A stretch of 64,000 nt of DNA from Rhizophagus clarus (GCA_015698045.1 BLAL01000182.1:434001-498000); one strand, 5' to 3'. Counted from the first letter of the stretch, positions 11,932-25,866 are shown. Program-made: numbers and translations. The notes: generated by a model from the sequence alone, not told the origin.

Positions 11932-12959
11932 TTTTTTTTTAAAGAATTATTGTAACTTGAAAGTAGTAAGTGATAAAGGTAACAAGAACACACCTGAATT
12001 TTACGTGCTTTTATATGTAAAATTATACGGGAAAAACCAAAGTAAATTAATTGGCTCAATACTATGTGTATATTATTACAGTATGGCATATTGAATAAAC
12101 TCCATTGTTCATTTAAAGAAAAAAAAATTATAAATCGATCAATCAATATTCAAAGAATCTCGAGAAGGCTTTGCCAGGAAAAGATCAACAAAATCTGGAC
12201 TTTGAGACTACGTATCATAACATAATGTATATCAGCCGTAATTTTAACCAAATAAATATAAGGCAAATGTATTATTCTAATCAAAATTTGGCAAGTCACG
12301 TGTGCACCCGCTTATCATAATTTCACCGTTTCCCTTATAACCTCTTATAACAATAGAAACCACTTTGTGTCACATTTGCCGCAAAATGAAAACTTGATAC
12401 CCTGTTGCCTTTGAATGGTCAAATAATAGTTGCATCTAAATCACAAACGTTTTGGTTGAACAATAAATATTATTTCCTTCCCCGAAGAATTTCTCTCACA
12501 TAAACGGAATGACCTGGACTTTCAATAATACACCTTATTTTCTGCGTGGCTTTTTATTGGATATAAATTCAAAGATCCATAATAATACTGCGGTCACTTT
12601 TGTTCTCTAGTCTCTACGGATCGGGAAACATGCACAATATTGCCCTTTATTAATATTATTGATTTCCTTCGTAACAGACGTAGCTGGAGTTTTAATCATG
12701 GCTTTAACGGTAATGAATAATGCATGCTGGTTTCCAATAAAACAATTGGCAGTTTTTGTCGGGTCATCTCAGCATCGTATGATATAACATACATAACCTC
12801 GCTCATGGAATCATGGTTAAAAAGACTGTTTTACTCATAATAATATATTTAATGTCTCGTTAAATAAATTATAAAGGTTTTTTTACGATTATAAATTTCA
12901 CTGGGTAAATCACCCCATTACATTACTTCTCTTTCTCTAACTTGTTATATAATCAATGT
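11932..12959. other. Intergenic region upstream of the MFS gene
   Basis: No gene recognised. Moderately AT-rich with scattered short open frames; antisense frames over the MFS start at 11751-12094 were rejected as shadows or low-complexity. Confidence 0.4.
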
Positions 12960-15470
12960 TTGTATAAACAATTAAAACTATTATTATCAATAATTAGATT
13001 ATTTCAACTCAATTGTTTGTTTATTTGTTTAAAAAAGATCTGAATCTAAATAAAATATCCTGTTGATCTGTATATTGTTCTATTTTAAACAATTTACAAT
13101 TTATTTTGTGTGACGAGCGTTAAAATTACCCTAATAATTTTAATTTTTAGTATAATATTTTTAAAGAAATTTGTATAACAATATTAGTTAAATAAATAAT
13201 AATAAAACGTAAAGTTCATCTTAATAAAAATACTTTTGATTTTTTTGCAGAAACCCAGTTAAAAAAATTATATAAGTGAAGAAAATCACCAGTCATATTA
13301 TTTGATTTTTTTTTTTGTTTTTTATAAATTATAATATTAATTAAAATAATTGGTATAATAAATATTATAATAAAATAAATTTAAATTTACAATTGTTTTT
13401 ACAAACTATCATTATAAAATAACAATTAATAAAACTATAAAAAATTAAGAATAAAAAATTATAAAAAAAAAGGAAGAAATTTATCAAATTCTGTTATCCT
13501 ATACAAAGTACTTAACAAAAAAAATTATTAGATTATCAGATGATTACTGGATAAAACCTAAATAACTTGTTCAGTAATTATCCAGTAATCTATAGTATAC
13601 ATCATTTAAAATGTTATATGACTTTAAAATTTTATAAGTTAAAAATTAAGCAATAAAATACAAATTTAACTAATAAAATAATAGAATAGTATATATTTAA
13701 TATTTTTATTGGTTTACTTTTTAAGATTTAATATAAAAATTTAATTTTATTAAATTTAAAAGTTTAATAAATCCCATAATTTATATGAAAAAAGAAAAAA
13801 TTTTGGACTGATAATTAAAATAAATATTATAAATTTTCATATTTTTATAATAAATTTCCTTACATATTAACAATAACTTGTCCATTAAAAGAAAAATCAA
13901 AGCTAAAGAGTAAATATGAAATAATAATAGAAAGTACTAAAACAACTAAAATTACTTGATGAATATGATAAATAGGATGATAAAAATAATAATAGATGAA
14001 ATATTAGAAAGTAACAAAAAAATATATTTATAAAAACAGTAATTATTTATAATTAAGTCTATAGCAATTATTCTTGCAACTTTAAAATCTGTTAATATAA
14101 TAATGATAAGAAAATTTGCAAGTAAAGTATAGCGTTATATAGATTTATATAAAAATAATATTATAGAATATTTAACACCAAAAAAAAAGATATTATAAGA
14201 TATAAATTTCATTATTATATTTTTAATATATATTAGCTGAGTTAAATAAATTTGAATAAAATTTAAAAAATGTGATTTTTTATCATACTAAAACAGTAAA
14301 GCTTCAAAATCATGTAACACAAATATTAACTTATATAAAAATTCATATTTAAAATTTTAAACTTTGTGAGATATACACCATAATAATTTTTTATTAAATA
14401 CTTTATATAAGATAAATAGAATTCTGAAAACTGTACTGTAATAAAATAAAAACTAAAAAATATTTATTTAAAATTTTAAATATCTTTTATTTGATTTATA
14501 ATAATAAATACATATTATTAATGGAGGAGTAGCTATATCAAGTACAAAACTGAATGATTGGATAAAAATAGATTATATAATGGTTATTTTCATTAATTAG
14601 AATCTTGTGACTAATATAGCTTTATATTCAATAAAAGTATTATTATTTAATACTTTTAATTATACATTAATTAATATTATTTTTAATTCACTTTATAAGT
14701 TTTATACATACTTTCCTATAAAATTTTCATTGTTATATTTTTTTCACTTTATTTTATCATACCAATTATATAAATTACACAACTAATATTATTAGTTATT
14801 ATACTTAACAAAATTATTAGTCTATGAAAATCTGCATAATCTTATTTGGCTAAATAATAACATACAATAAAATATAATTTTTGCAGTAATTCAATTAATA
14901 TTAATGCTAAAAATATGATTTGCTACTATTGGATTTTTTTTTTTAAATGAATTTAATGATATAAATTTTATTAAAATCTAACTAGTAAATTTTTTAAAAA
15001 TAAAGTTTATTTAATAAAAAAATTTTAAAATTCTTTGCAATATACAATTTAAAACTATTTGTTAAAAAAAAGCAATATTAATAATATTTTTAAATTAAAA
15101 AAAAAAAAAAAATACTAAAAATAAAATATTACTTTATTTGCTTATAAATTTAAAATTCTTAAATTTATAATTATTAAGTCAAAGTTGCATATAAAAATAC
15201 ATAATATACAGCAATTATTTATTTAAAAGGTATATTAAAAAAAATAATAATATAAAATAAGATAATCCTTTTAAATGAAATATTTATTTCAGAATTTTTT
15301 GATTTTTATATAATAAATTTAAGAAGGTAATTTTTCGATTTAAATTGAATATTTAAAATTTCCAATTAGAAAAAAGTTTATTGTAAATAAAAATTTTAGT
15401 AAAAGAAATATTATTTGATATGAATATATAGAATAATATGAAATCGAAAAAAAAAAACATTCTGAAGTTT
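12960..15470. other. Very AT-rich island, no genes
   Basis: Almost all bases are A or T, with dense stops in every frame and no ORF of note. It contains a 13-bp perfect inverted repeat (13542-13554 with 13578-13590, core TTACTGGATAA / TTATCCAGTAA). It resembles the islands at 23.4-26.2 kb and 42.4-44.0 kb. Possibly degraded repeats. Confidence 0.5.
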
Positions 15471-16899
15471 TTGAGATATATTTATGATGGGAGTAATTGG
15501 ACTATTGGATTAAAACCCGATCGAATATAGCAAATCATACTCAATTAATGTTTATAATTGGACAAATTTGAACATCCCGGCAAATTTGTTAAAATTTATC
15601 TAAACAAAATTGGCTGGTAAATATATCACTATTAAATATACGGCATCTATAAGTTAGAATCATCGCGAATATACTTTTAGTCACAACACAATCATTACAT
15701 AAGGTAACGAGATGATGTAGTGATGAAAAACACGGCTAAGCCTTTGTATACGAGTAATTTAACCAAATATGGACAAAATTAACAAATTTATCAAACAATA
15801 TTGCACGTATATCCAATGAAAAAAATGTCATTCAACAATCATTAAGGGGTGGTGATTTGATAACTTTAATGTTATGTTTACTGATAAGGTAACAACGACA
15901 ATTATAAATAATTAAAAGAAACAATACTTTTAAAATATCATGTGTCGTGCTACATAAACATAATAAGATGGAATGAAAAAAGAAAGAAAGAATATCTTTT
16001 TTTTTTTTCCTGACAGGAAAAATTTTCATTCAATTAAATAATAATAACTATAATAAATTATAAAAATCATACAAATAGTACATATAAAATAAGTACTAAT
16101 TTGTTGTATAGCAATACTATATATGAGAGATATTAGTGGTGCAAACATCTTTTAATCTTATACTAAAATCAAAAAGAATATATTAATTTAACAACCAAAC
16201 TAATTCATGGTATAAAAAAACCACAAAATGAATTAATATATATTATACTTACAAGAAAATATTATTCCGTTTATTAACACAAGAGCAAAATGCGAAAGAT
16301 ACAAGTATTTTATTTTATACAAATATTTTGTTAGAGAAGAAAAGAGGTAATTCTTTGTTTTCGTTTTTATTAGAAGTAAAAAATTATCTTCTAAAAAAAA
16401 TTCTTTTTTTTCAAACTCCTTTTTATTATATATATTCCTGATAATTAACCTGTTTTGAATAGAACAATAGCCATATGGGATCCAATAGGATGTGTTTATT
16501 TGTAACACGAGAAATAAATCACGCTTAACGGCTTAAGGCGGTTGGTGTTTGACCGACAGACGAAATTCTTTTGCGCGACCGGACTTTTTAAACCAATATT
16601 TTTTAGTCCAAGTGTGTTGATGTACCAATAAAATCGCTTATTGAAAGTCCCGGCAAATCAAAATATTTAACGGGTAATGAATGAAGTCTGATTTTCAAAA
16701 AATGATAATATCCGCAATTCTAGCCACCGTTAACCAAAATTCTCATTTACTGTATTTGAGAATTATTAGTCAAACGAAAGCATACAATAATTTTTCAAGA
16801 TGAGTTTATTTATCCTAATGGTGGCTTAATTTTAGATAATATATTACTAACACATATGGACGTAAAGTTGATAAATATCAGAACCTAATTCCTCAATGG
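15471..16899. other. Intergenic, low-complexity spacer
   Basis: Base composition returns towards the genome average. An apparent 91-codon minus-strand frame at 16233-16508 begins at GTG, is low-complexity (Lys/Phe/Leu/Ile) and was not accepted. Nothing else recognised. Confidence 0.4.
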
Positions 16900-17710
16900 A
16901 CAAGGAAATGGAAAAGGACCAAATTTATGCATAAAATTCTGCGAACTATCATCTTCATTATACCTCAATTGGGTTAGATGGGAAGTTATTTTAAACCTGT
17001 CGATCATTATAAGGGATATTTTTAATCTAAATTATTCCGAAAACCTAGAACACATAATAGGTTACGCAAACTCTAATTCGTACGAAAAATATCAATATCT
17101 GAAAGCATCTCTTTGAGTTGTAATAGGTTCAGATGATGAAATGTATGAAATTTGTCAGCCAGAAGAAACGGAAAAAACAATATTCCAAATTGCCAATAAT
17201 GAGGGAATATTACGAAAAAAGAAAAAATGCAATAGAATATGGATACGGCGATATGATGAGTGTGTAATTAATTAAATATCACTTTATGTGAAATTAGTTA
17301 ATAGTCCTTTAGACGAGATAGTAAATATTGAAAGGTATATGCATGTCTGACACTTCTGATTTAGAATAGTCCGGAATAAAATATGATGTATTAAGTAATG
17401 GAATAGCATTCAGGATTTAATCAGCAATATCATTTTATTGAAGTAAGTTTTCATATGAGTAGTTCATCATTAAGAGTTATCATTAACTCTCTTTTGTCAA
17501 TTTCACAGCAATTGGAGACGTTGAAAAGACAAACAGAGGAACATGCATACGCAAAATAGTACCTTTTCCTGAAATTGATAATGATAATAAACATGTCACT
17601 TCCATGCTCAATCAACATACATCAGAGGAATTTGACAAAATGATAACAGAACAAATATTGCGAAACAACGTTCTTCAAACAATTAAAATCACCGAAATAA
17701 GCAAGTGAGG
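16900..17710 (+). pseudogene. Decayed coding fragments, family unknown
   Basis: The clearest piece is 17515-17707, an open stretch reading DVEKTNRGTCIRKIVPFPEI and ending ...TIKITEISK before TGA. It is directly preceded by an acceptor-like TTTCACAG, but there is no start codon and no matching upstream exon. Upstream short pieces (for example around 17155-17265) are interrupted by stops. The composition is more balanced than in the flanks. It could be a truncated gene or transposon remnant; no family recognised. Confidence 0.3.
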
Positions 17711-20700
17711 GTTTTACGTTAAAGTACGATGAGATTTTTCTTACATTAACAAAAGAACACATACACTCTGTTAAGACATTAAAACTTGATTTTCATCTTA
17801 CACTTGAATTTTATTATTAGTAAAATCAGACAGATAATATTATAAAGTACATTTATTTCATTTTGATTTCTAATAAACGTTATTACTCTGTTTGGTCAGA
17901 GTCAAACAAATAAATTCAATTTACGTCGGAGAGCAGAGATCAACTTCGATTTGTGTTACAAATGTGTCATACATACCTAAGGGTAACGATTTTTCTCATT
18001 TCAAAAAAAAATCTATATTTTTTATTCTCCGAAATAAAACAAAACGCTTATAGATATTGCCTGTTTATTCTTACCTGGTCGAGAAATGGGACACGGACGT
18101 TCTTATCATCTTCTTTTTTAAAAAAAAGAACAATACCTCAAATTTAGGATAATTTTTCAACACCTCAAAATGAAAAAATACCGATCAACCGAAAAAAAAT
18201 ATCGTAGTATTTGCTATACATTCGATCGGGAAAGAGGCCAAGGTCCCCTAAAAAAAACGTAAACGCTCATTCTTGCATACCTCAGTTTGAAAGAGATCTT
18301 GGTGAAGGGGAGGGTTATTTATTCCACAAACCCTTGAAATTCAAAATACTATATCTTTCATTTCATCAAGCTGAAAACCTTAACTGTGTTATTAATGTAA
18401 ATTGTTTGATGTCTTTGTTCTGAATATCATCAACCAAAATAAATAAACAAAATAGTGATGATTTCGTACCTGGGACTGACATTTTCTCGCTATATACTCC
18501 AGGCGTGATTTCTCAAGTTAAAGAAGCTTTTTCTTCCATTAAATTAACAAGATTTGACGGATAAGGATTCCGAAGAATATCAAAGTTATATAAAGACGTG
18601 ATACGAGTTTAGGCGTAATTGTGGTTATTATCATCGTTGTGAGGGGTAGTGATGGGAGTAGAGGAGTTAGTAATAGAGCTACGGGTCTGTTCCTGTGGTG
18701 TCAGATGTTCAGTTCTGGGCTTCTGGCACGGTTCGCTGTTCCTATTTGATTTTGTTGGTGGAGAGCGTGTTTCTTGACGACAGGAACCACCAGGGGCACG
18801 TTAAAGGGTAGAGCATATGTGGATGAAACATCGACAAATAAGAGGGTTAATATGATAGTTCTAAAAAATATTGTATATAGAACATCATATAATTCGGGTT
18901 ACGAGCTTCTATTTATATTTATTTATTTATTATTTTATTTTCTTAACAAAAAAAAAAAAAAAATAAAAAATAAAATAAAATTTATATCAATAACAATTAA
19001 AATTGTTTAATTCAATAATAATTTAATTATAACAAATTTCAAATTAAAATTCTATTGCCTTTTTTTTTTTTTTTTTACCTATTTTTGCATCCGTAGACAC
19101 GCATAATTTTTTGTTATGTTGTAAGTACAACTATTTCGAGGCAACAAAACTACCACCATTTCGATTCTCAGGAAAAAAGCTTTAAAAGAGAAAGAAATAC
19201 TTATAAAAATAAGGTTAGTCTGAATTTATAGGATGTTAATACTCCATGGAATAGAGGGACTAAATGAAAAGACTGGAAATACATAAAGACAGTTCCCCCT
19301 GCACTATACAAGAATTTGGAGAAAGCTGTTGTATCCACATAAGGATTTTGGACATCTTCCAAGAACATCCAAATCATCATACAACCGCTCGCCACTATTA
19401 TAATATAGCGTTACTTTTTCTCACGCAACAGGTTCTTCTTGACAGAACGGACACAAGGTAAAGAGTCTTTTCTTCATTGGTACAATTCCACCATTAAACA
19501 ACCGAAAACAACTCACGATTGAAACTTTATATTTTGTTCTTGCTATTTAAAGGAATTCTACCAAATTTATTCCAGATAAACAATCATTTCACCCTTCTCC
19601 AAATTAGTACATCATTTATCTACTGTAAAAGGTACGACAACAAATTGACACGAAGTTTACCCAAAATTATACACTGGAAGAAGGTCCACTTTACGATATC
19701 GAATGTCTTACAATGTCTTACATAATGTTAATAAATTGCATCATGACGAGTTTAGCCGATTTTTTGAACAATCATCGCCGTTATGCATTCTGAATAAACC
19801 CAAATATTTAGGTGCCGTTGGATAAAAGTTATTTATACTTAAGAAAAGTAGTTTCATTATATTCTTAAATATATTATTGGTATAAGTATATAACTTAAAT
19901 GCTTATTATAAAGATTGATTATAACTTAATTTAACTTTTTTTAAAGTTCAATATTTGTAGATTCTATGAAAAAAATGAATGATTAAATAGATCTTTAAAT
20001 TTTATTTTTGTTTTTTTTTTTTTTTAAAAAAAAAATAGTATTTTCTTTTCTTATATACTGTATCTGTACATTAAAGAAATAAAAAATTATAAGATTTTTT
20101 CATTCCTACAATGGTAAAAAGTTGATGGTCTCTATGGACAAATCTACCAATAAAAAAGCTAAGACGGGACTCCTTTGCATCGAAAAAATTAATCAAATTA
20201 ACCAAACTGAAAATATTTTTAAGCAACATCATTTATGTACTGTATCTTAAGCATTTAAAGTTTCGGTCTGATAATTTCAGAGACTCACAAGATCACAAGA
20301 TAAACTTATTATTGAAGACCAACAAAATATGAATACTGTAATCTTGCATGGAAATGGGACTGATAATACAAATATGCATTCCATGTGAAATATAGACTAA
20401 CTTCAAAACTTAAGCAATTAGGTAATACAATTAATAATTTAATTAAATTAAACAGCAAAAATACATTTCAGGACTTCAATTATATCTGTAGGTCCGCTTT
20501 GGAGCTCACATGTTCTATCTTTTTACTAACCAATTGTATTCATATTTACTTACATTTCGTTAATGCTCAAATGTGTATCCTAGATATTTGATCACTTATC
20601 TTGATACGGTATGTTTCGTTATTTACAAATTTTTTAAATTTAAAACGTTTTCATAACGGTTCTCTTTTTCTTTTTTAATCTAAAGTTTAAATAATGGTAA

Positions 20701-21202
20701 AATGGGAGTAAACAAATATTCAAGGGTTAGGAGAGGACAAAAATGGTCTGCTCTGGAAAAGTGAAATTCATTCTCAAAATTAGAATATACAACCACAATC
20801 GCATCCGATCAGGCGGCTATTTCTGTGGAAAACTGTATTTTCTGAAATTGGTTTTTATGAACCAGTTATAATTGGACAATTGCACCCCTTCTTTATATAA
20901 TGAAACAATTCAATTTCAATTTGAAACGCTTATAAAGCATTTGTTTGTTTCACAAATAGTGTTTTTCTATTTTTATGCAAACTAACTAATTCCGATATGA
21001 TTTTTCTTTTTTATTATACATTAAAAGTTAATGAAATGTCTTTTAATCAAAAAAAACCTCTAATTTTAGTAAACTTTCCACATTTTCCATGAAACAGTTG
21101 GGATTTTTACATTCTCTCCACTTTATTTATATATTGTATGTTTAGATTTTTATTTTATTTTTTTTTTTTTAAAAAAAAAAAAAAAGAAAAGGAAAAGAAA
21201 AA
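17711..21202. other. Gene-poor stretch with decayed scraps
   Basis: Scattered short open frames lacking starts or family resemblance occur at 18211-18423, 18774-18900, 19201-19461 and 20385-20591. A segment at about 18600-18840 is clearly less AT-rich than its surroundings, consistent with a remnant of mobile or duplicated DNA. On the minus strand near 19420-19460 a short CPFCQEEP reading looks like a zinc-finger scrap. The last 320 bases are the promoter of the kelch gene at 21203, ending in a T-run and A-run (about 21160-21185) just before the ATG. Confidence 0.35.
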
Positions 21203-22603
21203 ATGAAGTTGTTCATACTAATTTTGACATTGTCGTATTTACTTCAAATTGTAAATGCTCAGTTAACCCCTAACTTACGTAAATTATTTAGTGCAGTTTT
21301 CATTGAAAAAAAACTTTACATTTATGGCGGATTTATGGATAATGAAGATCCAAAAGCTCAAAGTACACCAGATGATAGATTTTTTTATCTTGATGTGTCA
21401 ATCCCATTCGATACTTCAAACTTACCATGGAAAATGATACCAGATAATGCAAAAAATTTACCTTTAGGATCATTATCATCACAAGCTACTGGAGGTTTGG
21501 CAGCAAGTGTTGGAGGTGTAAATAATGATATGATATTCTTTTTTAATAATGAAGCTGATAATAAAACAAATACAGCCTCGCCGGTTCACTCTTATAATTC
21601 ATTAAATAATGTATGGAATACACAAAATTTATCTGGAATTAAACCTATTGGTAGAAATCAAATGAGAGTTATTACTGACAATAGCGGAAAAATATATTTA
21701 CTTACTGGGTTTGATTTTACTGCTCAAGGCATAAATCGTAATAATGGATTATTTATTTGCGATACAATAGGTTTAAATTGTGTGATAAAAGATGCTCCTT
21801 TATCTAGACTTGGTTATAGTGTTACTTTATTACCAAATGGAAATTTAGTTTATATGGGCGGAGGTGATAGAAATTATGCTCCTTTTCCAGATGGGTTTAA
21901 AATTATATATTTATATGATCCGATTAATGATAAATGGGATCCGAAAATTACAACAGGAGACATTCCACCTGGCGATGTTGGTATAACAACGGTACTTGGA
22001 TTAAAAGGGGATAAAATAATTCTTTTTGGTGGTAATAATGGTGATGATACTAATTTACATGTATTGGATATTACAAATTATGAATGGTATATACCAGAAA
22101 TTAGAGGAAAAGGTCCTGCATTTAGACGTGGTGAACATTGTGCTAATGTAATTGGAAAATATATGGTTGTAACATTTGGTAAGTAATTTTTTTATTATAT
22201 AGTAAAATTGTTTTAAAATCTTCTTATTTTAACATTTATAATGATTCTTTTAGGTTCTAATGGAGTTCTTCAAGCTAAATATAGATCGGCTGGTGAAAGT
22301 GATGTACTTTTGCTTGACATTAGTGATGATTCAGGATATACTTGGACGACTTCTTATGACCCTACTTCATTAACAACCACCAACTCTATATCATCAGTTA
22401 CCTTACCTTCAAAATCAAAATCAAAAAACGATTTAGTTACTAAAATTGGTTTTGCCGTTGGTTTAATAATTCTTATCCTTATTATTATATTGATAGGAGT
22501 TTTCTTGTATATGAGAAGACGTAAAAACGCAAAACTAGTCATTCCGACTCCTGGCGATGATCATATCTTGCATTATGATAAATCTAAACTTCAGAGTATT
22601 TAA
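21203..22603 (+). CDS. Kelch-repeat membrane protein, copy 2
   Basis: Exons 21203-22178 and 22254-22603 (intron 22179-22253) give 441 aa. Residues 1-20 form a classical signal peptide (hydrophobic core ILILTLSYLLQIV, cleavage likely after NA). Residues 21-325 carry kelch-type blades, with repeats of the form xxIYGGF, VYMGGGD and IILFGGN plus conserved Trp/Tyr spacing, expected to make an extracellular beta-propeller. After a Ser/Thr-rich linker a single membrane helix lies at about residues 390-411, followed by MRRRK and a 25-residue cytoplasmic tail. The protein is closely related to the copy at the left edge, with the same intron position and phase, so the pair is a tandem-type duplication about 20 kb apart. 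The tails differ. A receptor or surface-adhesion role is possible but not shown. Confidence 0.92.
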
Positions 22604-23099
22604 AAGTAACATATTATTGTCTGGAGCGAAGCGTTGTTATTTAGATTTATTTAGGTGTATTGTATATGTAAATAAATAACTTAGTGTAACATCTGTTATA
22701 TTACTTTTTTATCTATGTATAACGTTTAGTGAGTGGGAAATTAATTCATTACTTGTTACCCTTTTTACCGACACTTATTTCACCGATATATAATTTACTG
22801 ATTTCACTTTGCCAACTTGTGGTGTAACCTTTGCATGGAAAATTAGAAATTCGTCACACTTTGAACTAATAAATAAATTTTGTATTTATAGAGTTTATTA
22901 TTTCGTAATTTGAAAACAAATAACCTTACAATTTTTTAAAAAAGTTTTTTTTTTTATAAATTGATTACAAAGAGCAATCTTATCGCGTTTATTGATTTTC
23001 ACAAATTGAAATTAAGACGCAGTAAGAGCGCAGCTTAACTGATGCATGAAAGATAATTTTTCGTGATAAACAAACATGCAGCAATAACAGCATCATCCT
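22604..23099. other. 3' flank of kelch copy 2
   Basis: Untranslated and intergenic sequence; no further gene recognised. Confidence 0.4.
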
Positions 23100-23380
23100 T
23101 TCTTATGATGAAACAATTAATTTCGAATTGAAACACAATGAGATTCTTTTATTTAATAAACAAAATAATCAATTCTTTCTTTTCAATTATATAATAAAAG
23201 TTAGATTAGATGGCAAAAAACTAATTTTAGTAAACTCCATGAATTCGGAATTTCCGTGCAGAACGCCATTTTATCGTTTTTTTTTTAATAACATTATACT
23301 ATGTTTACTTTAAATTACTTCTGCATGTAAATTATTTAGTGCAATTCTTATCAAAAAAACGGTTTATGCATAACAAAAAC
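23100..23380 (+). pseudogene. Truncated third kelch copy (promoter plus first codons)
   Basis: This stretch resembles the upstream region of the kelch gene at 21203: both contain a GATGAAACAATT/AATGAAACAATT block, a CTAATTTTAGTAAACT block, and then a segment matching the codons after the signal peptide (23325-23360, GTAAATTATTTAGTGCA, which reads KLFSA in kelch copy 2). The signal-peptide region is missing or scrambled and the similarity stops after about 20 codons. It is therefore a broken partial duplicate. Confidence 0.6.
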
Positions 23381-23589
23381 GCAACCATTAATTAGATTTT
23401 GATGATTTTTAATTTGTTTCAATAAGATAAATATTTTGATATATGGTTCATCTTTCTAATAAATGCAATATTAACTTATTTTAGTATTGTTTGAAGTTTT
23501 ATTATAACAATATTATAATACTATGTTGTAATTTGTATGCTGTAATGATTGCAACTTTACTACCTTTTAATAATTACATATCACATCTT

Positions 23590-24140
23590 TAAAATTTTCT
23601 TTCAATTTTATTAAATAAATAAGTTTTGAAATATCAAAACTAACTTTTTTATATTAAAGAAATATTAAACTGATTGTTTTTTTTTTTATAAAGTTTTCTT
23701 TGAATTTTTATTGAATGAATAGTAAATTTTAAAATATCAAAACTTTTCTTTTTTATTAAAAAAAATCAATTTATTAATTATTTTTTATTTTTTATAGATT
23801 TTTTTTTTTATTTCTTTTGGATTTTACTAGATAGATAAATAAATTTTAAAGTTTTTTATTAAATTTAAAACTTAACAGTTAATTTATTTTATTAAAAATT
23901 AGTTTACTACAGTAATTTATTTCTTTACTTTTTTGTAAGTTTTTTTTTTTGATTTTTATTAGAAGTATTAAATAAATTTTAACATATTAAAATTTTGATA
24001 TTTTTTTTTTTTATTAAAAAATTAACATTAATTAATTATTTTTTTATTTTATAGATTTTTTTTCAGATTTTTATTATATGAATAAATAAGTAAAATTTAA
24101 ATTATATAAAACTTTTATTTTTTTATTAAAAAACTATTAA
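23590..24140. repeat. Degenerate tandem repeat, period roughly 100-130 bp
   Basis: Five diverged copies begin near 23595, 23697, 23815, 23946 and 24060. Each has a T-run, then a GATTTTTATT-like block, then an ATGAATAAATAAATTTTAAA-like block, then AAAACTTTT and TTTTTTATTAAAAAA. Several units end in TTTTATAGATTTTTT. The similarity is imperfect but ordered in all five. Confidence 0.6.
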
Positions 24141-24809
24141 GAGAGTAAAGAGACAGATTATTATTCAACTAAAGAAGATGATTAATTAATTTAATAGACT
24201 TATAATTAATAAAAAAAAATTTTTTATATTCTTTTTTTTAATAAATGAAAAAAAAACAGTATATAATAATATTTTGATTGAATAAAATGTTTATAAAACT
24301 TGTATTATAAGGAGAGTTACACATATTATATAATATCCATTTTATTATAAACTCTTACCTATTAGATTTAATAACTAATCAGATTATAGTAGTTTATAAA
24401 TTATATAATTAATATAAGTGTAATGTAAGATTTTAACTATTCTTCTTTCCAGCTTGCTTCCTTTAATAATTATATAATATGTGTAAGATTTCTAAGTATA
24501 TATATATAATATTAATAGAAATTATACAAATTTAATAAAGAATATATATATTAAAATTACTCAAATAAAACTAAATAAAGGTTTAAAAAACTACTTAATA
24601 AGATTCAAATATAATTTAGTTATAATAAAAATTGTTTAAAGATATTTCATTTAATATTTAAATTAATATTGAGGAAATTTACTATTAATAAAATCTTATA
24701 TTCTTATATAAAAAAAGTCAAAAGTATAAAATTTTAAAAAGTTTAAACTTTGCAAATAGTTTAATTAGAATTAATATTATTAATTATTATTTTTAAAATT
24801 AGTATATTA

Positions 24810-24982
24810 TATTATATAGGATCTTTGCAATATAAAGGTATAAAACTCAAAAAAAAAATAAAAAATTTAATTAATATTAAATTTACACTTATTTTAGTAT
24901 AAAAAATATAATTAGCATATAAAGTAAATTTAAAAATTTTTTTGAATTTCATACCTTTCTATTGTAAAGATCCCATATGATA
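24810..24982. repeat. MITE-like element with ~39-bp imperfect terminal inverted repeats
   Basis: The left arm 24810-24848 and the right arm 24944-24982 are inverted copies centred on GGATCTTTGCAAT / ATTGTAAAGATCC and AAAGGTAT / ATACCTTT, with only a handful of mismatches. The 95-bp interior is AT-only in character and non-coding. No clear target-site duplication could be confirmed in the low-complexity flanks. Confidence 0.6.
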
Positions 24983-25803
24983 GAATAATAATTTAACAAA
25001 AAAGAAATGTTAATTATTTCTTATAATAATTTGCATAAATTAATATCATTAAAATTCTCTGATTAAGTTGTAATTTATTTCTTAATTAATTAATTAATTT
25101 TATTATTTTTTTTATAGTATTTTTATTTAAATTAAATTTTAATTTTAAATTTATATTAAAACCTTTTTATTGAAGAAATTTTAACTAATCATTTTGATAA
25201 ATAAATAAGATAATAAATAGTAAATGATAGTTAATAATAAATAGTTGATGATAAATAATAGTAAATAATAAATGGTAAATTATAAGTATAAATAGATAGA
25301 TACTATAAATTAAATATTAAATATATAAATTTTAATAAAATAAAATATAAAATATAATTATAAATCATTATTATAAAATTAAAAATATACTAATAAATAT
25401 ATAAATATTATTAATAATTAAATAAAATTAGATTTAATTTTATTTAATATTTAGTTAGATTAAAGGAATACTATATATAGTGTTAAATAATATATAATTA
25501 TATATATAATTATATTATTTAATACTGTTATAATATCTGATATTCTATAGAATTATAATGCAAATTATTTTGCTCATATTTGATATATAATATTATTTAT
25601 TACCAGATATTATTTATTGCTAATAATATGCATTATGTATTATAGAGATTACAGATTTTACTTATATTTATATTAAAAAATTATATTAATAGAACAATTA
25701 TCAGAATTAAATAATTTTCAAATTTTGCTTTAAAATTGATATGATATCCAATTTATCATGATTATTAAGGTTACCAGAAATATAACTATTATTAAATACA
25801 TAT

Positions 25804-25866
25804 GGTCAATATTTCATGATTGTTATCATATATTACTGTGTAGCATGATGACAGCCAATATTGACC
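25804..25866. repeat. Short hairpin (10-bp perfect arms)
   Basis: GGTCAATATT at 25804-25813 and AATATTGACC at 25857-25866 are exact reverse complements enclosing 43 nt. No further function visible. Confidence 0.5.

Noticed and set aside
11751..12146. Three overlapping ORFs at the MFS start
   Set aside because: Antisense or leader translations around the real MFS first exon.
16233..16508. 91-codon minus-strand ORF
   Set aside because: Starts at GTG rather than ATG, composition driven by AT bias, no recognisable domain.
19201..19461. Overlapping plus and minus ORFs
   Set aside because: Both strands open over the same stretch and neither resembles a protein family; likely decayed DNA.
20385..20591. 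68-codon plus-strand ORF
   Set aside because: No ATG start and no family; composition like surrounding spacer.
22354..22542. Minus-strand ORF over kelch copy 2
   Set aside because: Antisense of the transmembrane exon, same artefact as in copy 1.
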